Assembly: GCA_026931725.1 (NCBI GenBank)
Contig: JAIXLE010000259.1
Span: forward strand, 1 to 39,060
Source of the DNA: Bacteroidales bacterium
GTDB taxonomy: Bacteria; Planctomycetota; Planctomycetia; Gemmatales; Gemmataceae
DNA length: 39,060 nt
Direction: 5' to 3'
Below, in pieces: positions 18,318 to 27,107 of the stretch. A program made the translations under genes and the position numbers. The notes beneath the pieces were generated by a model, which saw only the letters and a list, made by a program, of their open reading frames with translations, searched no databases and was not told where the DNA came from. The first letter of the stretch is position 1, and each line of letters opens with the position of its first letter.

Positions 18318-19628
18318 TCATGCCTGAATGTCAGACTGAGAGAGATAACGAGCCAGGACATGCAAAGTGTCTTGAGCCATGACCACGTCTGTAAACCGTT
18401 CCCGTACCGCGGAATGTCCATTCTGAGCGTACTGCAAGCGTGTGCTTTCCGCTTCGCACAGACGCTGGAGAGCGTTTGATAAGGCAACAGGGTTTCCCGG
18501 TTCCACGAGTAGACCGCCTTGTGTCGCCTCGATTAGTTCTGGGAAGGAACCATGCCGCGGTTGCACAACGGGAACGCCATTGGCCCAGGCTTCGAGAACG
18601 TACAACCCTTTGGGTTCATGATAGACAGTCGGGACCGTCAGCACGTCGAGCGACTGTAAGAATCGTGCCTTTTCTTCATGTGTGGGACAGAGGACATACT
18701 CGCTGTCCGCAGCCAAACCAGCCGCTTCCAACTTCGCCTGCTGCTCGGCGAGATACGCCTGATGGCTGGCACTCAACCAACCCGCATACCGAAAAATCAC
18801 CCGCGGCGCGGTGGGAGTTTGCCGCAAGTGGATGAAGGCATCGACGGCCTGATGGAATCCCTTCTCAGGACAGATGCGGGCAAAATATCCCACAACGGGA
18901 ACGACATCGGGATTGCGGAGACGGGGTCGTCCATGATGACCTTTCAGTTGGATTCCGGGATAGACGATCGCGATTTTCTTGCGATCCACGCCCAGATACT
19001 GAGACATTGCATCGGCATAAAATTGACTAGTGCTGATGTAACCATCCGTGAATTGATCATTTTTCCGAATCAACTCCAGACACTGTTCACGTTGGCGAAT
19101 GGGCAGGGCTTCGAGAAAAATGTCATCTCCTTGAAGTGTACTCAACACCGGGATACTGAGTTCCTGCTTCACGGCCGGGACGATGCCCGAAAGTAGGACA
19201 TTCGTCATCAGAATAACATCGGGGCGAATCTCAGTTTTGAGGCTTTGGATCAGTTTCCGCAGTTCCTTGCATTGTCGGCCCGAACGACCACGCAGCATGG
19301 AAACGGTCAAATCGCCCAAATCCGCGTAATCGACATTGGACGCAAAACGGGAAACCCAGCGTAGTAATCGTGGGCGGTTCAGCAACCAATCGACGAAACC
19401 GGGCGTGTGGCGAAAGAGCCAGAACTTTTGTTCCAGGTAGACATTAATTCCCCCAAAGAACACATGGGGCTGACTGACATCGGTTTCATCGGTACGAATC
19501 GGCGTGTAGGTGGGGATCAGCAACGCATCGTGGCCCAACCGAATCAAGGCGGCTACGAGGGCGTTGTCCCGCATACAACTGCCGCAGTACATGCCCGCAG
19601 CACCGGCTGTGATGAACGCGATCCGCAT
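18318..19628 (-). CDS. Family 4-like glycosyltransferase (GT-B fold)
   Basis: Retaining GT-B glycosyltransferase of 436 residues. The N-terminal domain begins MRIAFITAGAAGMYCGSCMRDNAL and carries FFGGINVYLEQKF, a pattern seen in glycogen-synthase-like and GT4 enzymes. The C-terminal domain opens with GYFARICPEKGFHQAVDAF, where the Arg/Lys donor-phosphate site lies. EPKGLYVLEAWANGVPVV is the E-x7-E donor-binding motif, here with EPK and LEA, followed by GGLLVEPGNP. ATG 19628 starts the conserved first strand. The donor and acceptor are unknown. It is the first gene of the unit leading into thioesterase and ABC genes, and a 342-bp gap separates it from the polysaccharide-export gene upstream. 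Cys residues at 15 and 18 (CGSC) are unusual next to the first strand. Confidence 0.9.
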   Translation of the reverse strand: MRIAFITAGAAGMYCGSCMRDNALVAALIRLGHDALLIPTYTPIRTDETDVSQPHVFFGGINVYLEQKFWLFRHTPGFVDWLLNRPRLLRWVSRFASNVDYADLGDLTVSMLRGRSGRQCKELRKLIQSLKTEIRPDVILMTNVLLSGIVPAVKQELSIPVLSTLQGDDIFLEALPIRQREQCLELIRKNDQFTDGYISTSQFYADAMSQYLGVDRKKIAIVYPGIQLKGHHGRPRLRNPDVVPVVGYFARICPEKGFHQAVDAFIHLRQTPTAPRVIFRYAGWLSASHQAYLAEQQAKLEAAGLAADSEYVLCPTHEEKARFLQSLDVLTVPTVYHEPKGLYVLEAWANGVPVVQPRHGSFPELIEATQGGLLVEPGNPVALSNALQRLCEAESTRLQYAQNGHSAVRERFTDVVMAQDTLHVLARYLSQSDIQA

Positions 19629-19970
19629 GGTGGAGACTCAACCGCCAGCCCATTGTCTGATCGCGAGAGAACCAGTATCTCCGCGTTGCTACCTTTTCAT
19701 TATTGGTGAAGGTCACGTCAATGGCTTGGCCAAGTTGATGGGTTCGGATCGTCTTTCATCGCAGGTGTGAACCGGAAGCTCAGCGCAGATGATCTTGCAC
19801 CACGACACAGAACTCCGCGTGTGAGACAGACGCAAACGGCTTGTTTTCCAGGGTTTTGTAGAAACCATAACAAAACATAATGACCATTATCGGACGCGAA
19901 CCGAGGGGCCCCAGGTTGGGCGGGTTTGAGTTCGTGTCTGATAATGGCTCTTATGTTTTGTTCGATCGCA
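19629..19970. other. Intergenic region holding a large hairpin, no gene
   Basis: A 342-bp stretch between two minus-strand genes. The half nearest the export gene contains the 94-bp inverted repeat listed separately. In the other 240 bp I see no coding frame with family features and no convincing promoter, although the promoter of the GT4 operon is expected there. Confidence 0.5.
19869..19962. repeat. 94-bp near-perfect inverted repeat (hairpin)
   Basis: Arms of 33 bases (19869-19901 and 19930-19962) match at 28 of 33 positions. They begin AACAAAACATAA and end TTATGTTTTGTT. They enclose a 28-base GC-rich loop containing the palindrome GGGGCCCC (19905-19912). The mismatches are one 3-base block plus two single positions that would be G-U pairs in plus-strand RNA. 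It lies 8 bp after the stop of the export gene. No target duplication is visible. It could be a MITE-like element, a very long terminator for the glnE unit (its minus-strand 3' arm is T-rich), or an mRNA end structure. Confidence 0.75.
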
Positions 19971-20672
19971 TTACGATTGCGCTGGTCCGATGAGTGCCAA
20001 CAACCATTCCGGCAGTAATCGGCGTAATCGTGACTGCCAGGTTTCGTCGATAGAAATGACATCCGAGGGATGGATGATGGGATCGTGTTCAATTTGGCCG
20101 GGTTGGATGTGTCTGAGGTCGCTTCGGATAATCTGTTCTTGCCCACCCACGGAGACGTTGGGCCGCATGACCGTTACCCGTGACAGATCGGCAGCAGGAT
20201 CATGCAGCACGCCCGCACGCTGGAGGCAATGGGAGAGTCGCTCTGAACCCTGGTAGCCTATCGTGCGTGACCGCTCATTCGCTGGGCCGTTGATGTACAC
20301 CCGTGCGGAGCGAATCTCCGCCAGGCGGACATGGATGTTTCGCGGTTCCACCTGAGCCGTTTCCGCGATCACGGTAGAAATGGCATCGACTGTTAGTCCC
20401 AAGACCCGCGGTTGGCCGGCTGGACCCAAAGGTAAAGAGCCCGTCACATCAACAGATGCCAGACAATCCCATTCCGGTCGGGTCGCAAATCGGACTTCTA
20501 GCACATCCGCAACGCCGATGCGGAATTGTGACGGGGGTATCTCTTCTTGCTGAGCATGCGGAGCCTCCACGGGGGACCATGCCAGCATGCGTAACGCATG
20601 GCGTTCGGTGCGCTCGCTGGTGCAACCCAAGCAGGCTGTGAGCGGGATCAGGATTAGCAGACGTTTCTTCAC
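19971..20672 (-). CDS. Wza-like polysaccharide export lipoprotein
   Basis: Predicted outer-membrane or envelope lipoprotein of the polysaccharide biosynthesis/export family. The signal is KKRLLILIPLTACLGC with lipobox LTAC (Cys14). The polysaccharide export domain spans about residues 48-115 (FRIGVADVLEVRFATRPEWD; SVDVTGSLPLGPAGQPRVLG). An SLBB-like domain follows (ARVYINGPANERSRTIGYQG), and the C-terminus ends with HPSDVISIDETW plus a short hydrophobic tail (LPEWLLALIG) that could enter a membrane. Length is 233 residues, shorter than Wza. The start is GTG 20672, only 3 bp after the glnE stop; the GAGG overlapping that stop is too close to be an ideal SD, so translation probably depends on coupling. 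No Wzc-type kinase or Wzx/Wzy genes are adjacent. Confidence 0.82.
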   Translation of the reverse strand: MKKRLLILIPLTACLGCTSERTERHALRMLAWSPVEAPHAQQEEIPPSQFRIGVADVLEVRFATRPEWDCLASVDVTGSLPLGPAGQPRVLGLTVDAISTVIAETAQVEPRNIHVRLAEIRSARVYINGPANERSRTIGYQGSERLSHCLQRAGVLHDPAADLSRVTVMRPNVSVGGQEQIIRSDLRHIQPGQIEHDPIIHPSDVISIDETWQSRLRRLLPEWLLALIGPAQS

Positions 20673-20675
20673 ACC

Positions 20676-23600
20676 TCATATATCGGTTCTAACGGATAAG
20701 GAGATCCTCTCAATTTTCCTGATGAACGCGGATTGGCTGACCAATCGCTCAAACACGGTTCGTATCTGCTCTCGTACCTGAGCAAGTTCGGCATCAAATT
20801 GTTGCACCGCCCCTGCCCCGCTCTCGGCAAAATACCCTAACCGACGTGCGAGCTTTTCCCGTTCTGAGATCGCATCTGGGATTTCCAGGATGGCGCGATC
20901 TGTCATAATGCGCAGCCCCGCTTCGGCACGACGTAAAAATGCGTAACCTCGAATCAGTATTTCCCCATCTTCTCGCGTGAGAAGTCCGGTTGCCTCCAAT
21001 GCTGCAATCGCATCCCAGACATTGGTACGCAAGATAGTCGGATGTAATCGCCCATGAATCATTTGTAACATTTGCACGACGAACTCAATATCTGCCAAAC
21101 CGCCGTTACCGTGTTTCAGGCTACCGGGTTTGGCCGCAGCTTCCAAACGTGAACGCATGGACTGGACCTGCTGCACGGTGTGCGGGACATCGAGATCCTG
21201 TGATGTCACAATCTTCTGGATTTCGGCGATCACTTCCAAGGAATAGGACGTGTCCCCACGAATCACCCGCGCCCGCGTCAAGGATAGGCGCTCCCATGTC
21301 TCACCGCCACCTGTCAGGAAGTATCGTCGCAGTTCCACCAAGGGGACAGCCAAGCTCCCAGATTTTCCTGTGGGTCGCAGTCGCATGTCCACGGTGTACA
21401 AACGACCAAGCGGTCCCATTTCAGTCATGCGGCGGATCACTCGCTGGGCAAGCTCCGTAAAGTACCGCCCCGCCTTGGCCATACTGTTTGGGTTCGGATC
21501 GCTCGGGTCCGTTTCGTACACAAGGATGAGATCGAGGTCACTGTGGTAGCTGATTTCCTGCCCGCCCAGTTTTCCCAACCCGACGATGGCATAGCGACAG
21601 GGGCGCAACTCGGATGTCCCCTGCCCGAATTGTGGGATCATGGGGACACTGAGTTTAGACTGCAATTCGAGTTCCACCAAGTCCAAGACCGCGTTGAGGA
21701 TCACATCGGCCAAATCACTGAGTGCAGCCGTGGTATGACGAATGGTGTCCCGCCGCAGAAGATCACGCACGCCGATACGCAGCAATTCCTTGTCCTGGAA
21801 ACTATGCAAGATCGGGTCCGGGTCACTCGCCCCCCGGAGCAGTTCTGTGAGTTCCCGTTGTAGTTCCTCGCGCGGCCGAAGTTGGTCCAGCAAGAGGCTA
21901 TCCAACAGTTCGTCAATCATACCCGGGTTGTTCGTCAAAATCGCCGAGAGATAGGGACTACTGGCACACAGGTCCACATACAGTTTCAAACTCGCGGGGT
22001 TAAAATTGAACAACTCATAAAGGACCGCCTTTGCTCCTAGCGAAGCGGTCACATGGTCCAGATTATTGAGGGCCAAGTCTGGGTCCGATGTCTCGGCCAG
22101 TGTCCGCAAAAGGCGTGGAGCGATACTGGCCAAAAAATGCCGACAACGCCGATGGGACAGAAATGGGACAGCCTCACGGGCAAGGTTCGTTAGACACTGA
22201 TAAGCTGCTCGGAGGTCTTTGAACGCATAGCGTCCTAGTACGGTTCGGATCGTTTCCTCATCCGGTTCCGGTTGCAAGATGAGATCGGTTTCCGGTTCCG
22301 ACCGTTCATCCGTTTCCGAAAAAGCCATGTGAAGCAGATGATCGAGAATCGTGCGATCCATGCGTGTCTTTTCATGATAATCACCCAGAAACCGATCCAG
22401 AGGTTCGATCAGAAGGGAACGTGCCGACCATTCCGTGGTGAGGTGTTCATCGAGACGCGATCGCTTTTGTGGGGTTGGTGGTGTCAGTTGCTGTTGGGGG
22501 AAATTGGAAAGTGTGCCCATCCGTGAACGATTCAGTCGATCCTGGGGTGTCCGTGCATACCCCATTCGGAGAGCAAGTTTTGTCAGTGCGGATTCGGTTG
22601 TCGGCAAGGTATGCGTTTGCCAATCGAAAAGCAGTTGCAGGCGGTGTTCCACCTTGCGGAGGAAACGGTACGCATCGGCGAGAATGTAGGTTTCCTGACC
22701 CGTCAGACACCCTGCGATTTCCAAAGATTCCAATGCCAGCAATGTATTCCGCTGACGCACGGCTGGTAAATCGCCACCGTTGAGTAACTGCAAAAACTGC
22801 ACGGTGTACTCAATGTCTCGGATGCCTCCCCGGCCCGTTTTGACATCGTGGTCATCGACACCCGCGATCGTGGAACGCTTCTCCATCTGCCGTTTGAGCG
22901 CTTTGACCTCGTTAATCTCTGAGAAACTGAAATACTTCCGGTACACAAACGGCTCAATCGCACGGACGAATTCCCACCCCAAATCGAGATCCCCAGCACA
23001 GGGTCGCACCTTGATAAGGGCTTGCCGCTCCCAGGTTCGCCCCATCACGTCGTAATATGACAAGGTCGAAGGCAACGACCGGGCCAGCGGACCACGATTT
23101 CCTTCTGGCCGCAATCGCAAATCCACTCGGTAGGCAAAACCTCCTTCCGCATGACTCGATAACAACCGAATGATCTCCGTCACAACTCGGCCAAAGAACT
23201 GCGCGTTCGTAATCCGAGCGGAACGGTTGCCGGTCGTGTACCCATCGCAATCGTAGACAACCATCAGGTCAATATCCGACGAATAATTCAATTCATCGCC
23301 GCCCAGTTTTCCGAAGGCCAATACCGTAACCCGCGTGGGAATCCCCGTTGTCGTCAACGGTGTGCCATACTTGCGAATGGCTGTTCGCAGGGCGGTCTGT
23401 AATGCAATTTCCACCGAGGCATCAGCCACACGGGCCAAGTCACGGGTGATTTCTTCCAACGGACGATCCCGGATGATGTCATTCACCCCAACACGAATCA
23501 TTTGCAGTTGACGGAAACGCCGAAATGCTCGCAGTACCCCGCTGTCATCGAGTGCGGTTTCGATTTCTTGACGCAGTGCATCCTGCAGTTCGATGGTTGA

Positions 23601-23945
23601 TGGAGAACGCTGAGGGACAGATTCCACAAAATCCAAGGCTTCTGGGAACGCCATCAACGTATCCGCAAAAAATTGCGATGTCGAAAAGAGATGCAGTACC
23701 TGCTCCAGTTTCGCCGGATGATCGGTCAATAACGTGCGTAACCGCGTCATTGCGAGGGAATCCGCAACCACACGATCCAGATTGTTCACGGCCATATCCG
23801 GGTCAGCCAGTCGCGGTAATGTGTATTGCAGAATGGCCAGCAACGCCTGACCTGTATCACCGGGAAATGCCACCGCGAGGCGGTCGAGGTTCTTCCGGCC
23901 GCGGTTCTGATCGTGCAAGATCGGGAGTAATATGGAGAACGACAT
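20676..23945 (-). CDS. glnE: Bifunctional glutamine synthetase adenylyltransferase/deadenylylase
   Basis: Controls glutamine synthetase by attaching and removing AMP in response to PII and glutamine. The 1089-residue protein has the two-domain GlnE architecture. The N-terminal deadenylylase nucleotidyltransferase is at about residues 210-240 (LAFGKLGGDELNYSSDIDLM), with GRGGIRDIEYTVQFLQLL near 365. The C-terminal adenylylase repeats it at about 785-812 (VGLGKLGGQEISYHSDLDLI) with GNGGLADIEFVVQMLQMI near 955. Both D-x-D metal sites are intact, so both activities are expected. It is longer than the E. coli protein (946); the extra sequence includes a Gln/Pro-rich linker near residues 480-510 (FPQQQLTPPTPQ). 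The ATG at 23945 diverges from thiSG with an 84-bp gap. No glnA or glnB lies in the window. Confidence 0.96.
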   Translation of the reverse strand: MSFSILLPILHDQNRGRKNLDRLAVAFPGDTGQALLAILQYTLPRLADPDMAVNNLDRVVADSLAMTRLRTLLTDHPAKLEQVLHLFSTSQFFADTLMAFPEALDFVESVPQRSPSTIELQDALRQEIETALDDSGVLRAFRRFRQLQMIRVGVNDIIRDRPLEEITRDLARVADASVEIALQTALRTAIRKYGTPLTTTGIPTRVTVLAFGKLGGDELNYSSDIDLMVVYDCDGYTTGNRSARITNAQFFGRVVTEIIRLLSSHAEGGFAYRVDLRLRPEGNRGPLARSLPSTLSYYDVMGRTWERQALIKVRPCAGDLDLGWEFVRAIEPFVYRKYFSFSEINEVKALKRQMEKRSTIAGVDDHDVKTGRGGIRDIEYTVQFLQLLNGGDLPAVRQRNTLLALESLEIAGCLTGQETYILADAYRFLRKVEHRLQLLFDWQTHTLPTTESALTKLALRMGYARTPQDRLNRSRMGTLSNFPQQQLTPPTPQKRSRLDEHLTTEWSARSLLIEPLDRFLGDYHEKTRMDRTILDHLLHMAFSETDERSEPETDLILQPEPDEETIRTVLGRYAFKDLRAAYQCLTNLAREAVPFLSHRRCRHFLASIAPRLLRTLAETSDPDLALNNLDHVTASLGAKAVLYELFNFNPASLKLYVDLCASSPYLSAILTNNPGMIDELLDSLLLDQLRPREELQRELTELLRGASDPDPILHSFQDKELLRIGVRDLLRRDTIRHTTAALSDLADVILNAVLDLVELELQSKLSVPMIPQFGQGTSELRPCRYAIVGLGKLGGQEISYHSDLDLILVYETDPSDPNPNSMAKAGRYFTELAQRVIRRMTEMGPLGRLYTVDMRLRPTGKSGSLAVPLVELRRYFLTGGGETWERLSLTRARVIRGDTSYSLEVIAEIQKIVTSQDLDVPHTVQQVQSMRSRLEAAAKPGSLKHGNGGLADIEFVVQMLQMIHGRLHPTILRTNVWDAIAALEATGLLTREDGEILIRGYAFLRRAEAGLRIMTDRAILEIPDAISEREKLARRLGYFAESGAGAVQQFDAELAQVREQIRTVFERLVSQSAFIRKIERISLSVRTDI

Positions 23946-24029
23946 GACAGATGGGAATTCCTGACGGTTGCGAATTCCATATCCTAAAGGATAAATCGAA
24001 CATTCCTGATATACTCGTGCGCAACCGCG

Positions 24030-25073
24030 ATGCTCAAGATCACCATCAACGCCGAACCGTACCCGTTACCAAACCCAATCTCAGTGGCTGAACTGCTGGC
24101 GCGATTGGGCCATGATCCACGCAAACTGGCGGTAGAAGTGAATCGGCGTGTGGTTCCGAGGACCGATCATCTCGTAACCCACCTCCAGGATGGAGACATT
24201 GTGGAAATTGTCACCCTGGTTGGCGGCGGTGCAGGGGTCGATGTACCTGGAGATGCCCCGCTGAAGGTTGGAAAATTCACGTTTTCCAGTCGACTTTTCA
24301 CAGGCACCGGAAAATACTCCTCCATCGAGTTGATGCAGGATTGCCTGCGTGCGAGCGGGTGTGCCGTCACCACGGTCGCGGTACGCCGGGAACGCTTGTA
24401 CGACTCCACCGGGCGGAGTCTTTTGGATGCTTTGGACCTATCGCAATTGACGATCCTTCCCAATACGGCGGGCTGTTTCAGTGCCGAGGATGCGATTCGC
24501 CATGCACGGCTTGCCCGTGAACTCTTGGGCAACCTCGGCAACCCCGGCGCGGATTGGGTCAAACTCGAATGCCTAGCCGACAAGAAGACCTTACTTCCCG
24601 ACCCGATTGAGACTCTCCGCGCCACCGAGCAACTGGTCAGTGAAGGGTTTTCCGTTCTGGTGTACACCAGCGATGACCCGGTTTTGGCGAAACGGTTAAA
24701 AGCGGCGGGGGCAGCGAGTGTCATGCCGGCTGGCAGCCCCATTGGTTCGGGTCAGGGTGTGTTGAACCCCAACAATATCCGCATCATTCTCGAATACCTC
24801 AAGGATGGCGATCCCGATTATCCCGTTATCGTGGATGCGGGAGTCGGCACCGCTTCCGATGTATCGGCCGCAATGGAACTGGGTTGTGATGGTGTCTTAT
24901 TGAATACGGCTATTGCCAGCGCTCGTGAACCACTCCGCATGGCATGGGCTATGCGCTGGGCCTGTGATGCGGGTCGACAAGCGTACCTCGCTGGGCGAAT
25001 TCCCAAGAAACTGTACGCCACGGCAAGTAGTCCGCTGGATGGCATGATGCATTCCAGTCACTCACAGTCTTAG
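24030..25073 (+). CDS. thiG: ThiS-ThiG fusion: sulfur carrier plus thiazole synthase
   Basis: Makes the thiazole half of thiamin: ThiG condenses deoxyxylulose-5-phosphate, dehydroglycine and sulfur delivered by ThiS thiocarboxylate. Residues 1-67 are a ThiS ubiquitin-like domain ([44 protein letters not shown]). Residues 78-347 are ThiG ([24 protein letters not shown] with Schiff-base Lys178; [32 protein letters not shown]). The ThiS Gly-Gly is internal at 65-67 rather than C-terminal, joined by a roughly 10-residue linker. ThiS must have a free C-terminal Gly to be adenylated by ThiF, so cleavage or another delivery route is implied. Such fusions are known in some bacteria. ATG 24030 has no SD. 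psuG follows after 47 bp. No TPP riboswitch is seen in the 84-bp leader. Confidence 0.95.
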   Translation: MLKITINAEPYPLPNPISVAELLARLGHDPRKLAVEVNRRVVPRTDHLVTHLQDGDIVEIVTLVGGGAGVDVPGDAPLKVGKFTFSSRLFTGTGKYSSIELMQDCLRASGCAVTTVAVRRERLYDSTGRSLLDALDLSQLTILPNTAGCFSAEDAIRHARLARELLGNLGNPGADWVKLECLADKKTLLPDPIETLRATEQLVSEGFSVLVYTSDDPVLAKRLKAAGAASVMPAGSPIGSGQGVLNPNNIRIILEYLKDGDPDYPVIVDAGVGTASDVSAAMELGCDGVLLNTAIASAREPLRMAWAMRWACDAGRQAYLAGRIPKKLYATASSPLDGMMHSSHSQS

Positions 25074-25120
25074 CGAGGCGTTCCCTCATTGCTTTTCTTG
25101 ACATCCGGGAGGTTGACCAC

Positions 25121-26047
25121 ATGCCCCACACTTGGCTTCAGATTTCCGATGAAGTCCGTGCTGCTCTCTCGGATGCGCAACCGATTGTTGCCCTGGAATC
25201 GACATTGATTACCCACGGGCTTCCCTGGCCGACCAACCTGGAAACGGCCCAAAAGGCCGAGGCAGCAGTACGCATCGGCGGTGCGGTGCCCGCCACGATC
25301 GCCGTGATTGCGGGTCAACCATGTGTGGGATTGACCCCAAACCAGTTAGCGGAACTCGCGGAAGCCAAGCAGATCGCCAAGGCCAGTCGCCGTGACTTGG
25401 GGGCCGTTGTGGCACAAGGCCGTTCCGCGGGTACGACTGTATCCGCGACGATGGCTCTGGCCTGGGCCGCGGGTATCCGTGTTTTTGCGACAGGGGGAAT
25501 CGGTGGCGCGCATCGAGAAACCAATCCCACGCAGCCATTAGATATTTCCAGTGATCTGACGGAACTGTCTCGCACGCCTGTTCTTGTTGTGTGTGCGGGC
25601 GCAAAAAGCATTCTCGATCTCCCCCAGACCCTCGAACTCCTGGAAACATTCGGTGTACCCGTGTTGGGCTATCGAACACACGAACTCCCGACGTTTTATG
25701 TGCGCGGTGGAGGCGGCCCGGTGTCGTGTCGTGTGGAAACCGCTGCGGAAGCTGCCGCCGTGTTCGCGGCCCATGTACAAATGGGAGGCAAAGGAGCGAT
25801 CCTGGCTCAACCATTGGAATCCGAAGTGGCCGTGCCAGCCGATGAGTTTGAATCCGCCATGTTCCAAGCAGAGAATGAAGCCGAAGCCGCTGGTATTTCT
25901 GGTCCGCAATCGACACCGTTTTTACTTTCGCGGCTTGCGGATCTCACCGTGGGCCGAACCTTGGTGGCCAATCAAGCTCTCATTCTGGCCAATGCCCGGC
26001 TAGCCGCCGAAACTGCCAAAGAGTTAATATCACAGCGTCGCTTCTGA
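25121..26047 (+). CDS. psuG: Pseudouridine-5'-phosphate glycosidase
   Basis: Reversibly splits pseudouridine 5'-phosphate into uracil and ribose 5-phosphate, breaking the C-C glycosidic bond. The 308-residue length and fold elements match the PsuG/IndA family. Evidence: VALESTLITHGLPWPTNLET with the catalytic Glu26, AKQIAKASRRDLGAVVAQG with the Schiff-base Lys near residue 87, GTTVSATMALAWAAGIRVFA, ATGGIGGAHRE, and LILANARLAAE near the C-terminus with the active-site Asn. The ATG at 25121 follows a strong SD (GGGAGG, 25107-25112, 8-base spacer). It probably forms an operon with thiSG. The usual partner kinase PsuK is not beside it. It converges with the sigma-factor gene 17 bp downstream. Confidence 0.95.
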   Translation: MPHTWLQISDEVRAALSDAQPIVALESTLITHGLPWPTNLETAQKAEAAVRIGGAVPATIAVIAGQPCVGLTPNQLAELAEAKQIAKASRRDLGAVVAQGRSAGTTVSATMALAWAAGIRVFATGGIGGAHRETNPTQPLDISSDLTELSRTPVLVVCAGAKSILDLPQTLELLETFGVPVLGYRTHELPTFYVRGGGGPVSCRVETAAEAAAVFAAHVQMGGKGAILAQPLESEVAVPADEFESAMFQAENEAEAAGISGPQSTPFLLSRLADLTVGRTLVANQALILANARLAAETAKELISQRRF

Positions 26048-26064
26048 TGGGGAGACTGGACCCT

Positions 26065-27015
26065 TTACTCTGATTTCGTGGGGGTTGCTTCCGGCAACTC
26101 TTTCCCGATGGTCGATAATAATCGGCTCAATTGATCGGCAGAAAAATTGGGATCATCTAATAAGATGCTACCCATTTCCGATAGAAACATATCCAGCAAA
26201 TCACCTCCGGGCCAATCCTGTTCTACCATCCGTTTATAAATGAATTCATGTGCCTCATTCCGCAGATGATCAATGCGACGGGTAATGGTGCCTTCATTCA
26301 CATCAAATATCGGCGCGATTTTGCGTTGCGTTAAACCATAACGCCATCGCAATCCGAGCAAGAGGCGGTCTTGATCTTTGATCTGGCGGAGCCATTCCCG
26401 CCCGGATTGGCAGAAAATATCTCTCCAGTGTTCTTCGGACGTTGGCCGACCGGGTAGCGGGATCGGGTCGTCGGAATCCAGGATGGTGGCAATTTTGCGG
26501 TCCCGCCGCAGTTTTGTGATTTGCAAGTTTTGAAAGATGGTAATTAACCACGGTGTCAGCGGCCGCCGACCATCATACCGTGTCAAAATCGGTTCACGGG
26601 TATCATTGTCGGGGACGAGCAGATAGCCCCAAAACTCGGCTACAGCCGTTTCCTGGCGTTCTTCATTGCGAGGATACAACCAGCAAGCTCGCTTCCGCAA
26701 GGCATCAACAAGCAGAGCATCCGAGCGTCCCGTGCGTGCCGCGAACAGATGCTCCCAAGCTCGTTCCAAACCGTTCAAGCAACCGACACAGACCAACCAA
26801 TCGAGTACATTCAATCCGGCAAGATATGATTCCCAGGAGAGCGGAATTTCTCCCTTATGCTTGGGGGCATAAACCGTATATGTTCGTTGAATAGCATCCT
26901 GAAATTGCATCTCAGGAATGGCGATCTCCGGCATCTGGAGGCGGCAATAATGATAGAGCACTTTGAGACGAGTTTCGTCCGCTGCTGTCCGTGAGGGAGG
27001 CGAGGATGGATTCAC
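26065..27015 (-). CDS. Divergent sigma-70-family (ECF-like) factor
   Basis: Predicted RNA polymerase sigma subunit, 316 residues. The start is GTG 27015, because AAGGAGG lies 5 bases upstream. An ATG at 27081 adds 22 basic residues and has no SD. Region 2 is degenerate but visible around RRPLTPWLITIFQNLQITKL (residues about 155-180). Region 4 is clearer: KDQDRLLLGLRWRYGLTQRK then IAPIFDVNEGTITRRIDHLR, a helix-turn-helix of the sigma -35 type. There are about 115 residues ahead of region 2 and about 65 after region 4, longer than a classic ECF factor; the tail could hold a regulatory segment. No anti-sigma gene is adjacent. It follows the MCE-OmpA gene by 92 bp and may be its co-regulated partner. 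It could instead be a non-sigma HTH protein. Confidence 0.7.
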   Translation of the reverse strand: MNPSSPPSRTAADETRLKVLYHYCRLQMPEIAIPEMQFQDAIQRTYTVYAPKHKGEIPLSWESYLAGLNVLDWLVCVGCLNGLERAWEHLFAARTGRSDALLVDALRKRACWLYPRNEERQETAVAEFWGYLLVPDNDTREPILTRYDGRRPLTPWLITIFQNLQITKLRRDRKIATILDSDDPIPLPGRPTSEEHWRDIFCQSGREWLRQIKDQDRLLLGLRWRYGLTQRKIAPIFDVNEGTITRRIDHLRNEAHEFIYKRMVEQDWPGGDLLDMFLSEMGSILLDDPNFSADQLSRLLSTIGKELPEATPTKSE

Positions 27016-27107
27016 TCTTTCCTCCTTGTGGGATTCGGGCCGGTTGGGTTGTCGGGTAGTGGATCGTCTTGCGTTCAACATGACATACCCAGATCCATTT
27101 CAGGTGC

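Noticed and set aside
19869..19962. Integron attC site
   Set aside because: The hairpin size fits, but the outer ends do not match RYYYAAC and GTTRRRY, and there is no integrase or cassette array.
23955..23981. Two GAATTCC words between glnE and thiSG as an operator
   Set aside because: They are only 7 bases long, direct rather than inverted, and could easily occur by chance.
23946..24029. TPP riboswitch before thiSG
   Set aside because: The leader is only 84 bp and lacks the conserved CUGAGA and GAU...CCAGCG elements.
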